DNA from: Clostridia bacterium
GTDB lineage: Bacteria; Bacillota; Clostridia; Oscillospirales; CAG-272
Length of the DNA: 38,755 nt
Reading direction: 5' to 3'
Assembly: GCA_017628755.1 (NCBI GenBank)
Contig: JAGBYM010000121.1
Coordinates: forward strand, 1 to 38,755
Under the pieces are notes generated by a model that was given only the letters and a program-made list of their open reading frames with translations, was not told the origin of the DNA and ran no database searches. The translations under genes and the position numbers were made by a program. Position 1 is the first letter of the stretch; each line of letters starts with the position of its first letter. This document shows, piece by piece, positions 13,618 to 22,059 of this stretch.

Positions 13618-14622
13618 ATGAAATACAAACGCCAAAAAAACGCCATATTGCTTCTGGCGGCTCTCATGATAATCTGCATCGGATGCACATCCGGCGAATT
13701 TGAAATTACCGTCGGAACGGATTCTGAGCAGAAAATAACCGAGGAAGCGGTGGTAAATTTCGACACAACAACACTTCCGGATACTACAGTATCGCCAGAC
13801 ACCTCGGTACTACCGGATACTACAGTAGTTCCCGAAACTACTGCTACTCCCGAAACCACTTTAATTCCCGAAACCACTTTAATTCCCGAAACCACTTTAA
13901 TTCCCGAAACCACTTTAGTTCCCGAAACCACTTTAGTTCCCGAAACCACTTTAGTTCCCGAAACTACTGCTACTCCCGAAACCGGAGAACCCGAAAAACT
14001 CCATTCCGAATTATACATTCCGGGACTTACTGCAGATAATGCGACCAAATTCTTCTCCGAGGTCTGCCTTGACGCGGAATATATCAATACGGGCGACCCA
14101 AGCCGAGTGCAAAAATGGATCGTGCCGATCTATTATAAGCTGCTCGGTACGCCAACCGACAAGGATATTGCGGTCGTTGAAGACATGGCAAAGCAACTGA
14201 ACGCCATTGAAGGCTTCCCCGGGATGTATCCCGCAAGCAATAGCTACTCGGCAAACCTTCGCATTCATTTCTGCAAGCCGCAGGAATTTTCATCGATCAT
14301 AGGCGTTTCGTATGAGGGAAACGACGGTGTTATCACCTTCTGGTATATGGATGATCAAATATACGATGCCGTGATCTGCATACGGAATGACATAGATCAG
14401 GAGCTTCGCAACTCGGTTATAATGGAGGAAATATATAATGGCCTCGGACCTATTCAGGACACAAAGCTCAGAGAGGACAGTATAATCTTCACGGGTTTCT
14501 CGGCTCCGCAAGCTATGACGAATACCGACCTTCTCATACTGCGCCTGCTCTATCATCCGTCAATCAAATGCGGAATGAACGCGGAAAAATGTGCAAAAAT
14601 TATATCGGAATTATATTATTGA
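13618..14622 (+). CDS. Lipoprotein with Pro-Glu-Thr-Thr repeats and DUF2927-like domain
   Basis: The protein has 334 residues. The lipobox ICIGC puts the lipid on about Cys24. Residues ~45-125 are a low-complexity stalk of PETTLI/PETTLV units encoded by an 18-bp tandem repeat. The rest is a globular domain of about 200 residues. Its end (ELRNSVIMEEIYNGLGP, then LREDSIIFTG, then LRLLYHPSIKCGMN) resembles DUF2927, a domain of unknown function seen in secreted proteins. No catalytic motif is obvious. ATG 13618 with GAGGTG upstream is chosen; the longer open frame (from 13570) would start inside the promoter. It has its own promoter and terminator, so it is a single-gene unit. Confidence 0.75.
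   Translation: MKYKRQKNAILLLAALMIICIGCTSGEFEITVGTDSEQKITEEAVVNFDTTTLPDTTVSPDTSVLPDTTVVPETTATPETTLIPETTLIPETTLIPETTLVPETTLVPETTLVPETTATPETGEPEKLHSELYIPGLTADNATKFFSEVCLDAEYINTGDPSRVQKWIVPIYYKLLGTPTDKDIAVVEDMAKQLNAIEGFPGMYPASNSYSANLRIHFCKPQEFSSIIGVSYEGNDGVITFWYMDDQIYDAVICIRNDIDQELRNSVIMEEIYNGLGPIQDTKLREDSIIFTGFSAPQAMTNTDLLILRLLYHPSIKCGMNAEKCAKIISELYY
13831..13992 (+). repeat. 18-bp in-frame tandem repeat (nine units)
   Basis: CCCGAAAC starts at 13831 and recurs every 18 bp up to 13975, encoding hexapeptides PETTxx. Several neighbouring units are identical, so unit number is likely to vary by slippage or recombination while keeping the frame. Confidence 0.9.
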
Positions 14623-14666
14623 TGATATTTTAATCACTTTCGGTAATTATTTTTATTGAAAGTCAG

Positions 14667-14708
14667 CATATCAAAAGAACTCCCGTTTTCGGGAGTTCTT
14701 TTGATATG
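14667..14708. terminator. Bidirectional terminator between convergent genes
   Basis: A perfect 19-bp stem with a TTTT loop lies between the stop codons of two convergent genes; the outer arms are A/T rich and serve as the T-tail in both directions. Confidence 0.8.
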
Positions 14709-14726
14709 CATTACACCTTTACTTAA

Positions 14727-15521
14727 TTATTTCAAAACAAACTTACTGATAAACTGTCTTGTAAACTCAACGCCTGCCGCGCCGAGCTCGCCCTGCCAGG
14801 TCTTGGAGTGGGGCTCGATACTCAGATCTCCGTCATAGCCTCTTGCATAAAGGATGGAGAATATGCTTCCCCAGCGCAGATCGTCCATTCCTGCAGGGGG
14901 ATCGGAAACCGCGCGACTTCCTGCGTGGGTTGTGCCCTTAACGTGGAAGTGCGCGATCTTCTCGCCGTAATCAGACATTTCAGCAAGATAATCAGCGTGT
15001 CTGTTATACGCGTGAGAAGGGTCGTATTTCAGCCAGAGATCGGGATTTTCGCCAAGGATGACCTTCCATTGCTCGGGGGAATCAATAAAGTTGTTCCAAT
15101 GGCAGTTCTGAATAGCGATCTTTATACCGCTTCCGCTTGCCTTTGCTCTCTCGGTAAGCTGACCGAGGAAGTCAAGCGCAACGGTGTAGTTTCTATAAAG
15201 CGAAACCTCATCCGCATAGTTGCATCCGCAAACAAAGGTCTTTGCGCCAAGCTCGATAGCCGCGTCAAGCTGTGCAAAATACACGTTCAGTCTGTCCGCG
15301 TCGATCTTACCGCCAACGTTGATATCGTGATTCCAGCGTCCGATGCAAGAAACATCAATACCCGTGCGCGCGATCTCCGCCTTGATGTTTTCCTTGTTTG
15401 CGATCAGCTTTTCAGCATCAGCCTGATTGTTACAACAGATCTCAATGAACTCGAGATTCGTATTCTTAACGAGATCAAAGCCCGCCGCGGTATAATTATT
15501 TTGTATTCTTCCTATTCTCAT
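14727..15521 (-). CDS. Sugar phosphate isomerase/epimerase-like TIM-barrel protein
   Basis: A protein of 264 residues of the xylose-isomerase-like TIM barrel family (AP endonuclease 2 superfamily). Typical segments are EFIEICC (strand 1), KTFVCGCNY, IQNCHWN, LKYDPSHAY and IAHFHVKGT, with metal-binding-type acidic and histidine residues (Glu after EFI, His in DPSHA, His in HFHVKG, and Glu in SIEPH near the end). It probably interconverts a keto/aldo sugar or a related polyol; the substrate cannot be read from sequence. It has its own TTGACA-N17-TACAAT promoter and a downstream terminator. No signal peptide. Confidence 0.85.
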   Translation of the reverse strand: MRIGRIQNNYTAAGFDLVKNTNLEFIEICCNNQADAEKLIANKENIKAEIARTGIDVSCIGRWNHDINVGGKIDADRLNVYFAQLDAAIELGAKTFVCGCNYADEVSLYRNYTVALDFLGQLTERAKASGSGIKIAIQNCHWNNFIDSPEQWKVILGENPDLWLKYDPSHAYNRHADYLAEMSDYGEKIAHFHVKGTTHAGSRAVSDPPAGMDDLRWGSIFSILYARGYDGDLSIEPHSKTWQGELGAAGVEFTRQFISKFVLK

Positions 15522-15553
15522 ATCGGTAACCTTCCTTATATAAGTTTGAATTT

Positions 15554-15582
15554 ATTGTACCACATATTCTGGAATTTGTCAA
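15554..15582 (-). promoter_or_regulatory. Promoter of the sugar isomerase-like gene
   Basis: On the minus strand TTGACA, a 17-bp spacer and TACAAT, 32 bp before the start codon. Confidence 0.8.
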
Positions 15583-15587
15583 TAAGC

Positions 15588-15619
15588 AAATCGGCAGAGA
15601 AAAAATTCTCTGCCGATTT
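15588..15619 (-). terminator. Terminator of the SGNH surface protein gene
   Basis: A 13-bp stem (AAATCGGCAGAGA/TCTCTGCCGATTT) with a 6-nt loop, just after the SGNH gene stop. The minus-strand T-tail is weak (TTTGCTTATT). Confidence 0.65.
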
Positions 15620-15634
15620 TATAAGTAAAATTAA

Positions 15635-17470
15635 TTAGTCTTTCTTCTTGAATACGATTGCAGTACCGAGAAGTGCGATAACTGCAACTGCGCCTGCGAT
15701 CATACCGCCGCATCCCTTCTCTACGGGAGGTTCTTCGGTGATAGGATCGGTAGCGGGTGCTTCGGTAACTGCGGGAGCTTCGGTTGTTACAACGGGATCC
15801 ACGTGTTTGGTTGTCTCAGGTTCCTGAGTCTCGGGAGCGACGGTGACCTCGGGCTCTACGGGAGCGGTCATACCCGCCTCAAGTGCGTCGAGAATATAAG
15901 GAGTGATGATCTCGTAACCTGCCGCATTGAGGTGGAGAGTATCGGGAAGATACTTGGTAGTGGTGGTCTCGAGCTTATCGTTGAGCTCCTTGTTGTTGTA
16001 AAGGTCGATGAAGATGATACCGTACTTCTCACAAAGCTCTTTTGCCTTATCGAAATAGGGGCCCATATTCTTCGCGTTACCCGTGGTGTGGCCGTCAAGA
16101 TGATGGTTTGCGATAAAGAAGAGCTTCGCGTTGGGCTGAGACAGCTTTACGTTGTGGAAGAGCCACTGCAGACCACCGATGTATGTGGTCTTTGCCTTGT
16201 CAAGCGCAGCCAGATCCTCGGATTCCAGGATCTTACCGATCTGTCTGTTATGTCTCGCGTCATTTACACCGCCGTGCATAACAATGATATCGAACTGCTG
16301 GTTCTTGTTTTCGTCGAACTGTGTGTAGAGCCACTTTGCCTTATCGTCGGCATTCATAAAGCTTGCCTTTGCACCGCTGACGGATGCATTGGTAACGATC
16401 GCGCCGGTACGGTCGGCAATTCTGCCTGCCCATGCTCTGCCGGTACGGAAGGGAGATGCGGAGTCGCCCGAGCCGTAGCTGATCGAGTCGCCCATGAAGA
16501 GCATCTTCTTGCCATAGAGGGGGCTGCCTTCGGGAGCCTGACCGGGAAGAGTGATATTGAACTTCTTCATATAATCAGCGGCGGTGAAGGGCTGGTTGAT
16601 GGTTGCAAGCTCGATACCGTCATCGTAAACGCCGGTAGCCGCAACAACACGTACGTAACCCGTACCGGGACGCATTCTGTATGCGAAAACTGTGAATCCG
16701 TTGCCGATTGCATCGTACTGAACCATATAATCGATCTGAACGGTAGTAGTACCATTGCCGTTCTTATCAAGAAGAACAAGGTGGTAACCCTGGTCGATAG
16801 CAGCGGCGCCAAAGTAAATAACGTCGCCTTCCTTTACGGGAACAGCGGGGCAGGTGCGGTATGCAGCAGCTGCGATCTCGGCGTTAGTCTTATCAACGCG
16901 GCCTTCGTATACCTGATCCGACACGGGGAAAATGTTTACAAGCTCGCCCGATGCAGTGGTGGGACGGAGAAGATCAACGTTGATTCCCGCCTTGTCCATA
17001 GTTGCGAAGTAATCAGCCGTCTTGAAGGTCTGGTTTACTGTGATCATGGTGCACTCAGCGTAAAGCTGTGAGGTAGCCATTCTGATGGATGCGCTTCCCT
17101 CGGGAACGGTCCACTGAACGATCTCGGTACCAGTAACAATGGTATCAACCTTTTTGCAGTCAGCATACTTGACCTGAGAGATCTTGCGGTTGCCGTCAGC
17201 ATCATATGTGGTGAGGAAGTAACCCTGCTTGATCTGAACGGGACCGAAGGTGATCACGTCGCCCGCCTTGACCTCAATGAGGCCTGAGCAATAGTAGTTT
17301 TCGTTGTAAGAAGGACTTCCTGCAGCCGTAGTAGGGCAAGTTCCGCACGAAGCCTTGGAGGGATCGTAGAGATTGACAAACTCTGCCGCGCCTGCCATAA
17401 ACGTCATCATGGGGATGAGCATTGCAAGCATAAGCATAAGACAGATCTGTTTTGTGAAAAGCTTTTTCAT
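15635..17470 (-). CDS. Cell-surface SGNH-hydrolase with two N-terminal beta-sandwich repeats and C-terminal anchor
   Basis: The protein has 611 residues. A signal peptide (1-29, ending AGAAEF) is followed by two homologous domains (about 32-160 and 178-300) with the shared pattern EVKAGDVITFGP, then QGYxLxxxDxxG, then the RMxxxTxYVRV-like strand. Next is an SGNH hydrolase domain (about 322-530) with blocks GDSISYG (Ser329), GGVND (Asn403) and DTLHLN (Asp510, His513). Then come a Thr/Pro/Glu-rich stalk (about 535-580), GCGG, a membrane helix and KKKD. It probably removes acyl groups from a polysaccharide at the cell surface. ATG 17470 has AAGGAG 6 bases upstream. The next gene upstream is a paralogue without the esterase domain. 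Confidence 0.87.
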   Translation of the reverse strand: MKKLFTKQICLMLMLAMLIPMMTFMAGAAEFVNLYDPSKASCGTCPTTAAGSPSYNENYYCSGLIEVKAGDVITFGPVQIKQGYFLTTYDADGNRKISQVKYADCKKVDTIVTGTEIVQWTVPEGSASIRMATSQLYAECTMITVNQTFKTADYFATMDKAGINVDLLRPTTASGELVNIFPVSDQVYEGRVDKTNAEIAAAAYRTCPAVPVKEGDVIYFGAAAIDQGYHLVLLDKNGNGTTTVQIDYMVQYDAIGNGFTVFAYRMRPGTGYVRVVAATGVYDDGIELATINQPFTAADYMKKFNITLPGQAPEGSPLYGKKMLFMGDSISYGSGDSASPFRTGRAWAGRIADRTGAIVTNASVSGAKASFMNADDKAKWLYTQFDENKNQQFDIIVMHGGVNDARHNRQIGKILESEDLAALDKAKTTYIGGLQWLFHNVKLSQPNAKLFFIANHHLDGHTTGNAKNMGPYFDKAKELCEKYGIIFIDLYNNKELNDKLETTTTKYLPDTLHLNAAGYEIITPYILDALEAGMTAPVEPEVTVAPETQEPETTKHVDPVVTTEAPAVTEAPATDPITEEPPVEKGCGGMIAGAVAVIALLGTAIVFKKKD

Positions 17471-17502
17471 AGTCTTCTCCTTTATGAAGTATTGATGAAT
17501 CA

Positions 17503-17531
17503 ATTATAGCACAAAATCTTCCTCTTGTCAA
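17503..17531 (-). promoter_or_regulatory. Consensus promoter of the SGNH surface protein gene
   Basis: On the minus strand TTGACA, a 17-bp spacer ending TGC, and TATAAT (extended -10 type). Confidence 0.85.
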
Positions 17532-17535
17532 TATA

Positions 17536-17564
17536 AAAAGACCGATCCGAGGATCGGTCTTTTT
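17536..17564 (-). terminator. Terminator of the paralogous surface protein gene
   Basis: A 13-bp stem AAAAAGACCGATC / GATCGGTCTTTTT with a 3-nt loop; the minus-strand arm ends in Ts. Confidence 0.8.
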
Positions 17565-17587
17565 ATTATTGAATAGATTTTCGTAAC

Positions 17588-18661
17588 TTAGTTTTCTCTT
17601 CTCTTAGCGATAACAGCAACACCAACAAGAGAGATGGTAGCGATAGCGGCGAATACGAGAGAGGAGTCACCGGTGGTGGGACCTACAACGGGCTCGGTAG
17701 TCTCGGGAGCAGGTACGGTGGTCTCGGGAGCTGCGGTAGTCTCGGGAGGATTGAAGTAGTTGTTGTAACCTTCAACGGTGAAGGGCTGGTTAAGGGTTAC
17801 AAGCTGCTTGCCTGCATCGTAAACATCTGTAGGAGCTACGAAACGAACGTAAGCGGTTCCGGGACGCATTCTGTAAGCATAGATAACATGGGTATCGTCG
17901 ATATTACCGAGATTTACCATGTACTTGTAGTTAATAGTGCTGGAGGGGTTCTTGTTCTCATCGTAAACAACGAGCTGGTAGCTCTGGGAGGATGCAGCTG
18001 CTGCAACGTAAAGAACGTCGCCTTCCTTAACGGGGATATAATCGCAGGTTCTGTAGTGACCCGCCTCAACATCACCGCTACCGGATGCTCTGCCAAAGTA
18101 AGTAGCATCAGAGTTGGGGAAAAGGTTAATGAGACCGGTTGCGTTGGTACCGTCGAAGTAGGAAATGGCAATGCCTGCCTTCTGCATGAATGCGATGTAG
18201 TCAGCCTTACCGAATTCCTGATTCTTGGTGATAAGGGTGTTGTCAACGAACATCTGGGATGTTGCCATTCTGAAGCTGTCAACGCCTGCGGGAACGGTCC
18301 ACTTTACGATAACGGAGTTAGCTGCGATAACTTCGATCTCGGTGCAGTCAGCGTACTTAACCTGCTTGGTGTGAACGCTTCCGTCTGCATTATAGGTGGT
18401 GAAGTAGTAGCCCTGGTCCTTGTGTACGGGACCTACGGTGATAACGTCGCCTTCCTTAACGTAGATGGCCTCGGAGCAGTAGTAGTTTGCATTGTTGGTA
18501 GGAGCGGTGTCTCTTTGCGAGCTGTTGGGAGTTCCGCAAACAGCCTTGGAAGCATCGTAGAGGTTAACGAGGTCTGCAGCACTTGCCATGATACCGATCA
18601 TGGGAACAAGCATTGCAAGCATGAGGATAGCGCAAAGGGTTCTTGTAATAAGCTTCTTCAT
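17588..18661 (-). CDS. Cell-surface protein with two beta-sandwich repeats and LPXTG-like anchor
   Basis: The protein has 357 residues. It is a paralogue of the N-terminal 300 residues of the downstream SGNH protein: signal peptide (ending ASAAD), then two repeats with NYYCSEAIYVKEGDVITVGP and YRTCDYIPVKEGDVLYV, and AYRMRPGTAYVRFVAP. Instead of an esterase it goes straight to a short Pro/Glu/Thr stalk and a C-terminal sorting-like end: GPTTGDSS, a hydrophobic helix and KRREN. The PTTGD motif resembles LPXTG variants used by clostridial sortases. The repeats may bind a glycan or wall polymer (inference). ATG 18661 with AAGGAG is chosen; the longer frame (to 18757) crosses the promoter. Own promoter and terminator. 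Confidence 0.82.
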   Translation of the reverse strand: MKKLITRTLCAILMLAMLVPMIGIMASAADLVNLYDASKAVCGTPNSSQRDTAPTNNANYYCSEAIYVKEGDVITVGPVHKDQGYYFTTYNADGSVHTKQVKYADCTEIEVIAANSVIVKWTVPAGVDSFRMATSQMFVDNTLITKNQEFGKADYIAFMQKAGIAISYFDGTNATGLINLFPNSDATYFGRASGSGDVEAGHYRTCDYIPVKEGDVLYVAAAASSQSYQLVVYDENKNPSSTINYKYMVNLGNIDDTHVIYAYRMRPGTAYVRFVAPTDVYDAGKQLVTLNQPFTVEGYNNYFNPPETTAAPETTVPAPETTEPVVGPTTGDSSLVFAAIATISLVGVAVIAKRREN

Positions 18662-18703
18662 TGTCTTCTCCTTTTTGTGGCTTTTTGCCATTATAGTTAA
18701 TTC

Positions 18704-18732
18704 ATTATACCACAGATTTAACACTTTGTCAA
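18704..18732 (-). promoter_or_regulatory. Consensus promoter of the paralogous surface protein gene
   Basis: On the minus strand TTGACA, a 17-bp spacer and TATAAT. Confidence 0.85.
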
Positions 18733-18754
18733 CATTTTCGCTGAAATTTATTAT

Positions 18755-18789
18755 CAAAAAATCAACCGCCGTTTTGGCGGTTGATTTTT
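18755..18789 (-). terminator. Terminator of the four-gene YhhN-PanE-BNR-phosphoesterase operon
   Basis: A stem AAAAATCAACCGCC / GGCGGTTGATTTTT with a short T-rich loop, five bases after the phosphoesterase stop codon, with Ts on the minus strand. Confidence 0.85.
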
Positions 18790-18793
18790 CATT

Positions 18794-19768
18794 TTATTTC
18801 TTTGAAATATCAATATAATCCTTGGCGTAGATCATATGAGTCTCGTGCGTGCCGTCAAGCTTGATATCGAAGATACGGCCGCCGCGGCGCTCATCAACAC
18901 CGCCGATAGCAAATCCCGCGGAGGCATCAAGGGTCAGGCGGATTCCGCCGTAAACGCCGTCCGAGATATTCTTGTGCAGGTGGCCCGCCGCAATGATCTC
19001 AACGTCGCCGCGCTCAAGCATAGTCGAATAGACGCCGGAGTTTACCATCGGGCACTGGAATTTTTCGTCCTCTGTGCCTATGTAACCGGTCTCTTCGGGA
19101 TTATTGACAGCCATCATGATCTCGTGCGGAGGCACGTGCATGACCGCCATAGCGCGCACGGTGTGTCCTTCCTGCGCTTCAAGCTCCTTCGAGAGATTCC
19201 AGTACCACATCTGCTGCTCAAAGCGGATGGGATCCCACTTTTTATAAACCTGATCGCGGTTGGGGAGCATCAGATCGTCGGGTGTAACGCCGGGACGAAG
19301 CTCGCCGTTCTTATACTTCGAGTCGAAAGCGTAGATCGCGTACTCGACCTTATCCGAATCGTGCGCAAGGATCGGCACCATATAGTTTGTCACACCGGGA
19401 ATGCCCTCGCTGTGGCCCGAAATATTATAAGGATAGGACTCATAGACCTTCTGCATTTCGGGTCCCGAGACCTCGGTGTCGTAGTCGTGGTTGCCGAAAA
19501 TGTGCATCCACGGGATCTTTCTCTTCTCCATCGGAGCCGTGAAGATCTCCATATACTTTACAAATTCATCGTAGGGCTTGAGGTATCTGCCGTCAACGTT
19601 GTCGCCGCCCCAGATAACGAGGTCGGGCTTCGCCGCCTCGATTACGGCATCAAGACCCGCGAAGGTTCTGGGATCGTATTCGATCTTATCCTGAATATCC
19701 GAAACCATAAGAATTCGGAAAGTGCCGTCCTCATGAAAACGGAGAGTGTGTTTTGTCTGTGGAATCAT
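18794..19768 (-). CDS. Calcineurin-like metallophosphoesterase
   Basis: A 324-residue cytoplasmic protein with the metallophosphoesterase motif series: SDIQDK (block 1, with Gln where many members have His), WGGDNVDGR (block 2), IFGNHDYD (block 3), MHVPPHE (block 4) and AAGHLHKN (block 5). It binds two metal ions and cleaves a phosphomonoester or phosphodiester; the overall layout resembles purple acid phosphatase-like bacterial proteins. There is no signal peptide, so the substrate is intracellular. It is the last gene of a four-gene minus-strand operon, 21 bp after the BNR-repeat gene, and is followed by a strong terminator. Confidence 0.9.
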   Translation of the reverse strand: MIPQTKHTLRFHEDGTFRILMVSDIQDKIEYDPRTFAGLDAVIEAAKPDLVIWGGDNVDGRYLKPYDEFVKYMEIFTAPMEKRKIPWMHIFGNHDYDTEVSGPEMQKVYESYPYNISGHSEGIPGVTNYMVPILAHDSDKVEYAIYAFDSKYKNGELRPGVTPDDLMLPNRDQVYKKWDPIRFEQQMWYWNLSKELEAQEGHTVRAMAVMHVPPHEIMMAVNNPEETGYIGTEDEKFQCPMVNSGVYSTMLERGDVEIIAAGHLHKNISDGVYGGIRLTLDASAGFAIGGVDERRGGRIFDIKLDGTHETHMIYAKDYIDISKK

Positions 19769-19789
19769 TTTATTTGCCTCTTTTCTTTA

Positions 19790-21001
19790 TCAGCCTTGCT
19801 TTATTACTGTTATTTTACGTACAAGTATGGATTTTTGGGGTTCCCCGCTGATCTTATCGGGATAATTAAAGTCCGAATAAACCAGAAGCGCGCTGTGATC
19901 GTCTATAGGAAGAATGCGGGTGTAACAGCAGGATCTGTCGTGATCGGAGGGTGAAAGCTCTATCGGGATATGCTCTGACCATTCTCTGCCCGACACGTCA
20001 TCGGTAGCCTTGAGATAGATGATGGGTCTGCCATAGGTGGCAAGTGTCACTCCGCAACCAAGCCTTGTTATCTGCGGGAGCACACCGATCTCGTCAAATA
20101 TTTCGGGTTTCGACCACGTGCGGCAATTGTCCGTCGAACGTGCGATATAAGACGGGAAGCGGTTCGGGTCACGCGGACCTCTCGGCGATCCGCTTCTCAT
20201 GAGCATGACCACAGAGCCATCCTCCATCAGCTCCATCTGCGGCTCGCAAAAGCCTTCGTATCCGTCAGTAGGATTGATTGCATCTCCATCGGGAGTGATC
20301 ATCGAGATGCATTCCCAAGTGCGCGCCTCGTCGGTCGACCGGAAGACGAACACGCTGTAGTCAAGATCGGTGGTGTTTACGGCTTCCTCGCGCGTCTTGG
20401 CGTGTATGTCAAAGCTCCAATGGTAGGTGGCAAAATACAGTCCGTCCGAAAGGCGGAGGATCTTCGGCGCCGCGCCGCAGACAGCCATCATATATGCCGT
20501 GGGCAATATTCTGCCATCCGCATACTCGATCAAGGAAAGGTTATTCCATTTAAGATCCAATGGAATCAGCGTTTCCTCTCCCGTTATCGGATTGATCTCA
20601 ACGCCCTCCATGTGCGAATCATATTCTTTTATATCCTCAAGATAATGATATCTTCTGCCTCTGTGGATGGCAACGGGAGTATAATTTTTAATGTAATCGG
20701 CAGCAAACGCATACTGACGCTGAAAGCCTTTGAAAAGCTTGCCGTTTTCCAGCGGTACACCCCACGAAAGGATATCATCCTCTGTGCGCTCGCGCCAGGT
20801 CTTGCCAAGGTCATCGGAAACGGCTTCGCCGTAGGTCTTGCCCGCGTAGGCTTCAACGTCATCGGGACGCATCGCCCAAGTCAGGTAGACCGAACCGCTT
20901 TTTGTGAAGCATATATCGGGGAACTGATAATTGCCCCAACCTGTATTCTTGCCCTGAGCAACAATGCTCGGCTCGCTTATTTCAATACGAAAGTTCTTCA
21001 T
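19790..21001 (-). CDS. BNR/Asp-box repeat protein, sialidase-superfamily exo-glycosidase-like
   Basis: The protein has 403 residues and forms a predicted six-bladed beta propeller. Asp-box motifs are visible as SDDLGKTWRE, STDEARTWE and STDNCRTWSK. Candidates for the sialidase arginine triad and other active-site residues are present but I cannot assign them securely. There is no signal peptide, so it is not a typical secreted sialidase; it may act on imported oligosaccharides or serve another role. It starts 2 bp after the PanE-like gene stop, so the two are translationally linked. Confidence 0.78.
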   Translation of the reverse strand: MKNFRIEISEPSIVAQGKNTGWGNYQFPDICFTKSGSVYLTWAMRPDDVEAYAGKTYGEAVSDDLGKTWRERTEDDILSWGVPLENGKLFKGFQRQYAFAADYIKNYTPVAIHRGRRYHYLEDIKEYDSHMEGVEINPITGEETLIPLDLKWNNLSLIEYADGRILPTAYMMAVCGAAPKILRLSDGLYFATYHWSFDIHAKTREEAVNTTDLDYSVFVFRSTDEARTWECISMITPDGDAINPTDGYEGFCEPQMELMEDGSVVMLMRSGSPRGPRDPNRFPSYIARSTDNCRTWSKPEIFDEIGVLPQITRLGCGVTLATYGRPIIYLKATDDVSGREWSEHIPIELSPSDHDRSCCYTRILPIDDHSALLVYSDFNYPDKISGEPQKSILVRKITVIKQG

Positions 21002-21003
21002 TT

Positions 21004-22020
21004 TTATAAAATCCCGTCAAAAAGCTTGATGTTCGCGGCATCGGGCTTCAGCTCACCCTTCTCGCATTTTTTGATGATCTCGACGATCTTATCGTTGATA
21101 GGTGTGGGAACACCGTGTTTTCTGCCCCACTCGCAGACGATGCCGTTGATGGCGTCGATCTCGCACGGCTTGCCCTTCTTGAGGTCCTGGAGCATCGAGG
21201 GCTCGATGGCGCGATGCTTCTTCATTGCGATCGGGATAAGGAAGGTCGCAAACGCGCGCTTGAGGGCGTTCTTATAATAGAAGAGAGCCGTGATATTCTT
21301 GCCCTGAACGGGTGCGAACTCCGCGCCCGCCGCGTGTCCGACGTCGATGCACTCCTTCATGCAGCGCACAGCGACCTTTGCCGCATCCTTGTTCTCTGAA
21401 ACGTCGCCAAAAACACCGCCGACAACCGTGCCGAGACCCGAGAATGTAGCGTTGATGAGTAACTTCGACCAACGCGCGCCGATGAGGTTCTCTTCCTCGT
21501 GGACGGGACACATCAGCTCGAGCAGATCCTTGACTTTTTTGAACTGCTCATCCGAAATACCCTCCATCTTGCCCATATGGAAGGAGAGCGACGCGGGATC
21601 GCTCGTCAGCGTGCATTCGCCGGGAGCAGAAAGAGTCGCGCCCCATTCGACAACGCATCCGACGGTGCGGTTCGAGCCAACGATCTCGGCAATACCCGGC
21701 TCGGGCAGACCGTTCTGCAGAGTGACGATAACGCCGTCCTCGGCAAGATAATCCTTAAGCTGTGTTACAACCTCTTTATTGTAAAGCTGTTTGGTCATAA
21801 GAAGGATAATGTCGTAAGTTCCGCTCATCTCGTCGGGAGTGTACGCGGTGACGGGAACCGTCATATCGACCGTACCCGTGATGCGCGCGCCCTTCTCACG
21901 CAGAGCCTCAACGTGTGCCTTATTTCTGTTGATTAGATCAATCTGACCCCCATTTTTCGTTATGTAAGCGCCGAGCACCGTTCCGAGCGATCCCGCGCCG
22001 TAAATCGCATTTCTGCCCAT
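21004..22020 (-). CDS. panE: Ketopantoate reductase-family NADPH dehydrogenase (PanE/ApbA-like)
   Basis: A protein of 338 residues. The N-terminal Rossmann motif IYGAGSLGTVLGAYITKNG is followed by LLMTKQLYNKE and VTLQNGLPE, the family's lysine/asparagine region, and a C-terminal helical domain with WSKLLINATFSGLGTV and the conserved KKHRAIEPSMLQD segment. The family reduces 2-dehydropantoate to pantoate with NADPH, but many relatives act on other 2-oxo acids. The company of sialidase-like and phosphoesterase genes, with no other pantothenate gene, leaves the real substrate open. Confidence 0.82.
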   Translation of the reverse strand: MGRNAIYGAGSLGTVLGAYITKNGGQIDLINRNKAHVEALREKGARITGTVDMTVPVTAYTPDEMSGTYDIILLMTKQLYNKEVVTQLKDYLAEDGVIVTLQNGLPEPGIAEIVGSNRTVGCVVEWGATLSAPGECTLTSDPASLSFHMGKMEGISDEQFKKVKDLLELMCPVHEEENLIGARWSKLLINATFSGLGTVVGGVFGDVSENKDAAKVAVRCMKECIDVGHAAGAEFAPVQGKNITALFYYKNALKRAFATFLIPIAMKKHRAIEPSMLQDLKKGKPCEIDAINGIVCEWGRKHGVPTPINDKIVEIIKKCEKGELKPDAANIKLFDGIL

Positions 22021-22059
22021 TTTTTATACCTCACAAAAATAAAATTTCATTATTCAGCT

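Noticed and set aside
15803-17071. Long open frame antisense to the SGNH surface protein gene
   Set aside because: Sense strand has complete signal peptide, SGNH motifs, promoter and terminator; the antisense frame has none of these.
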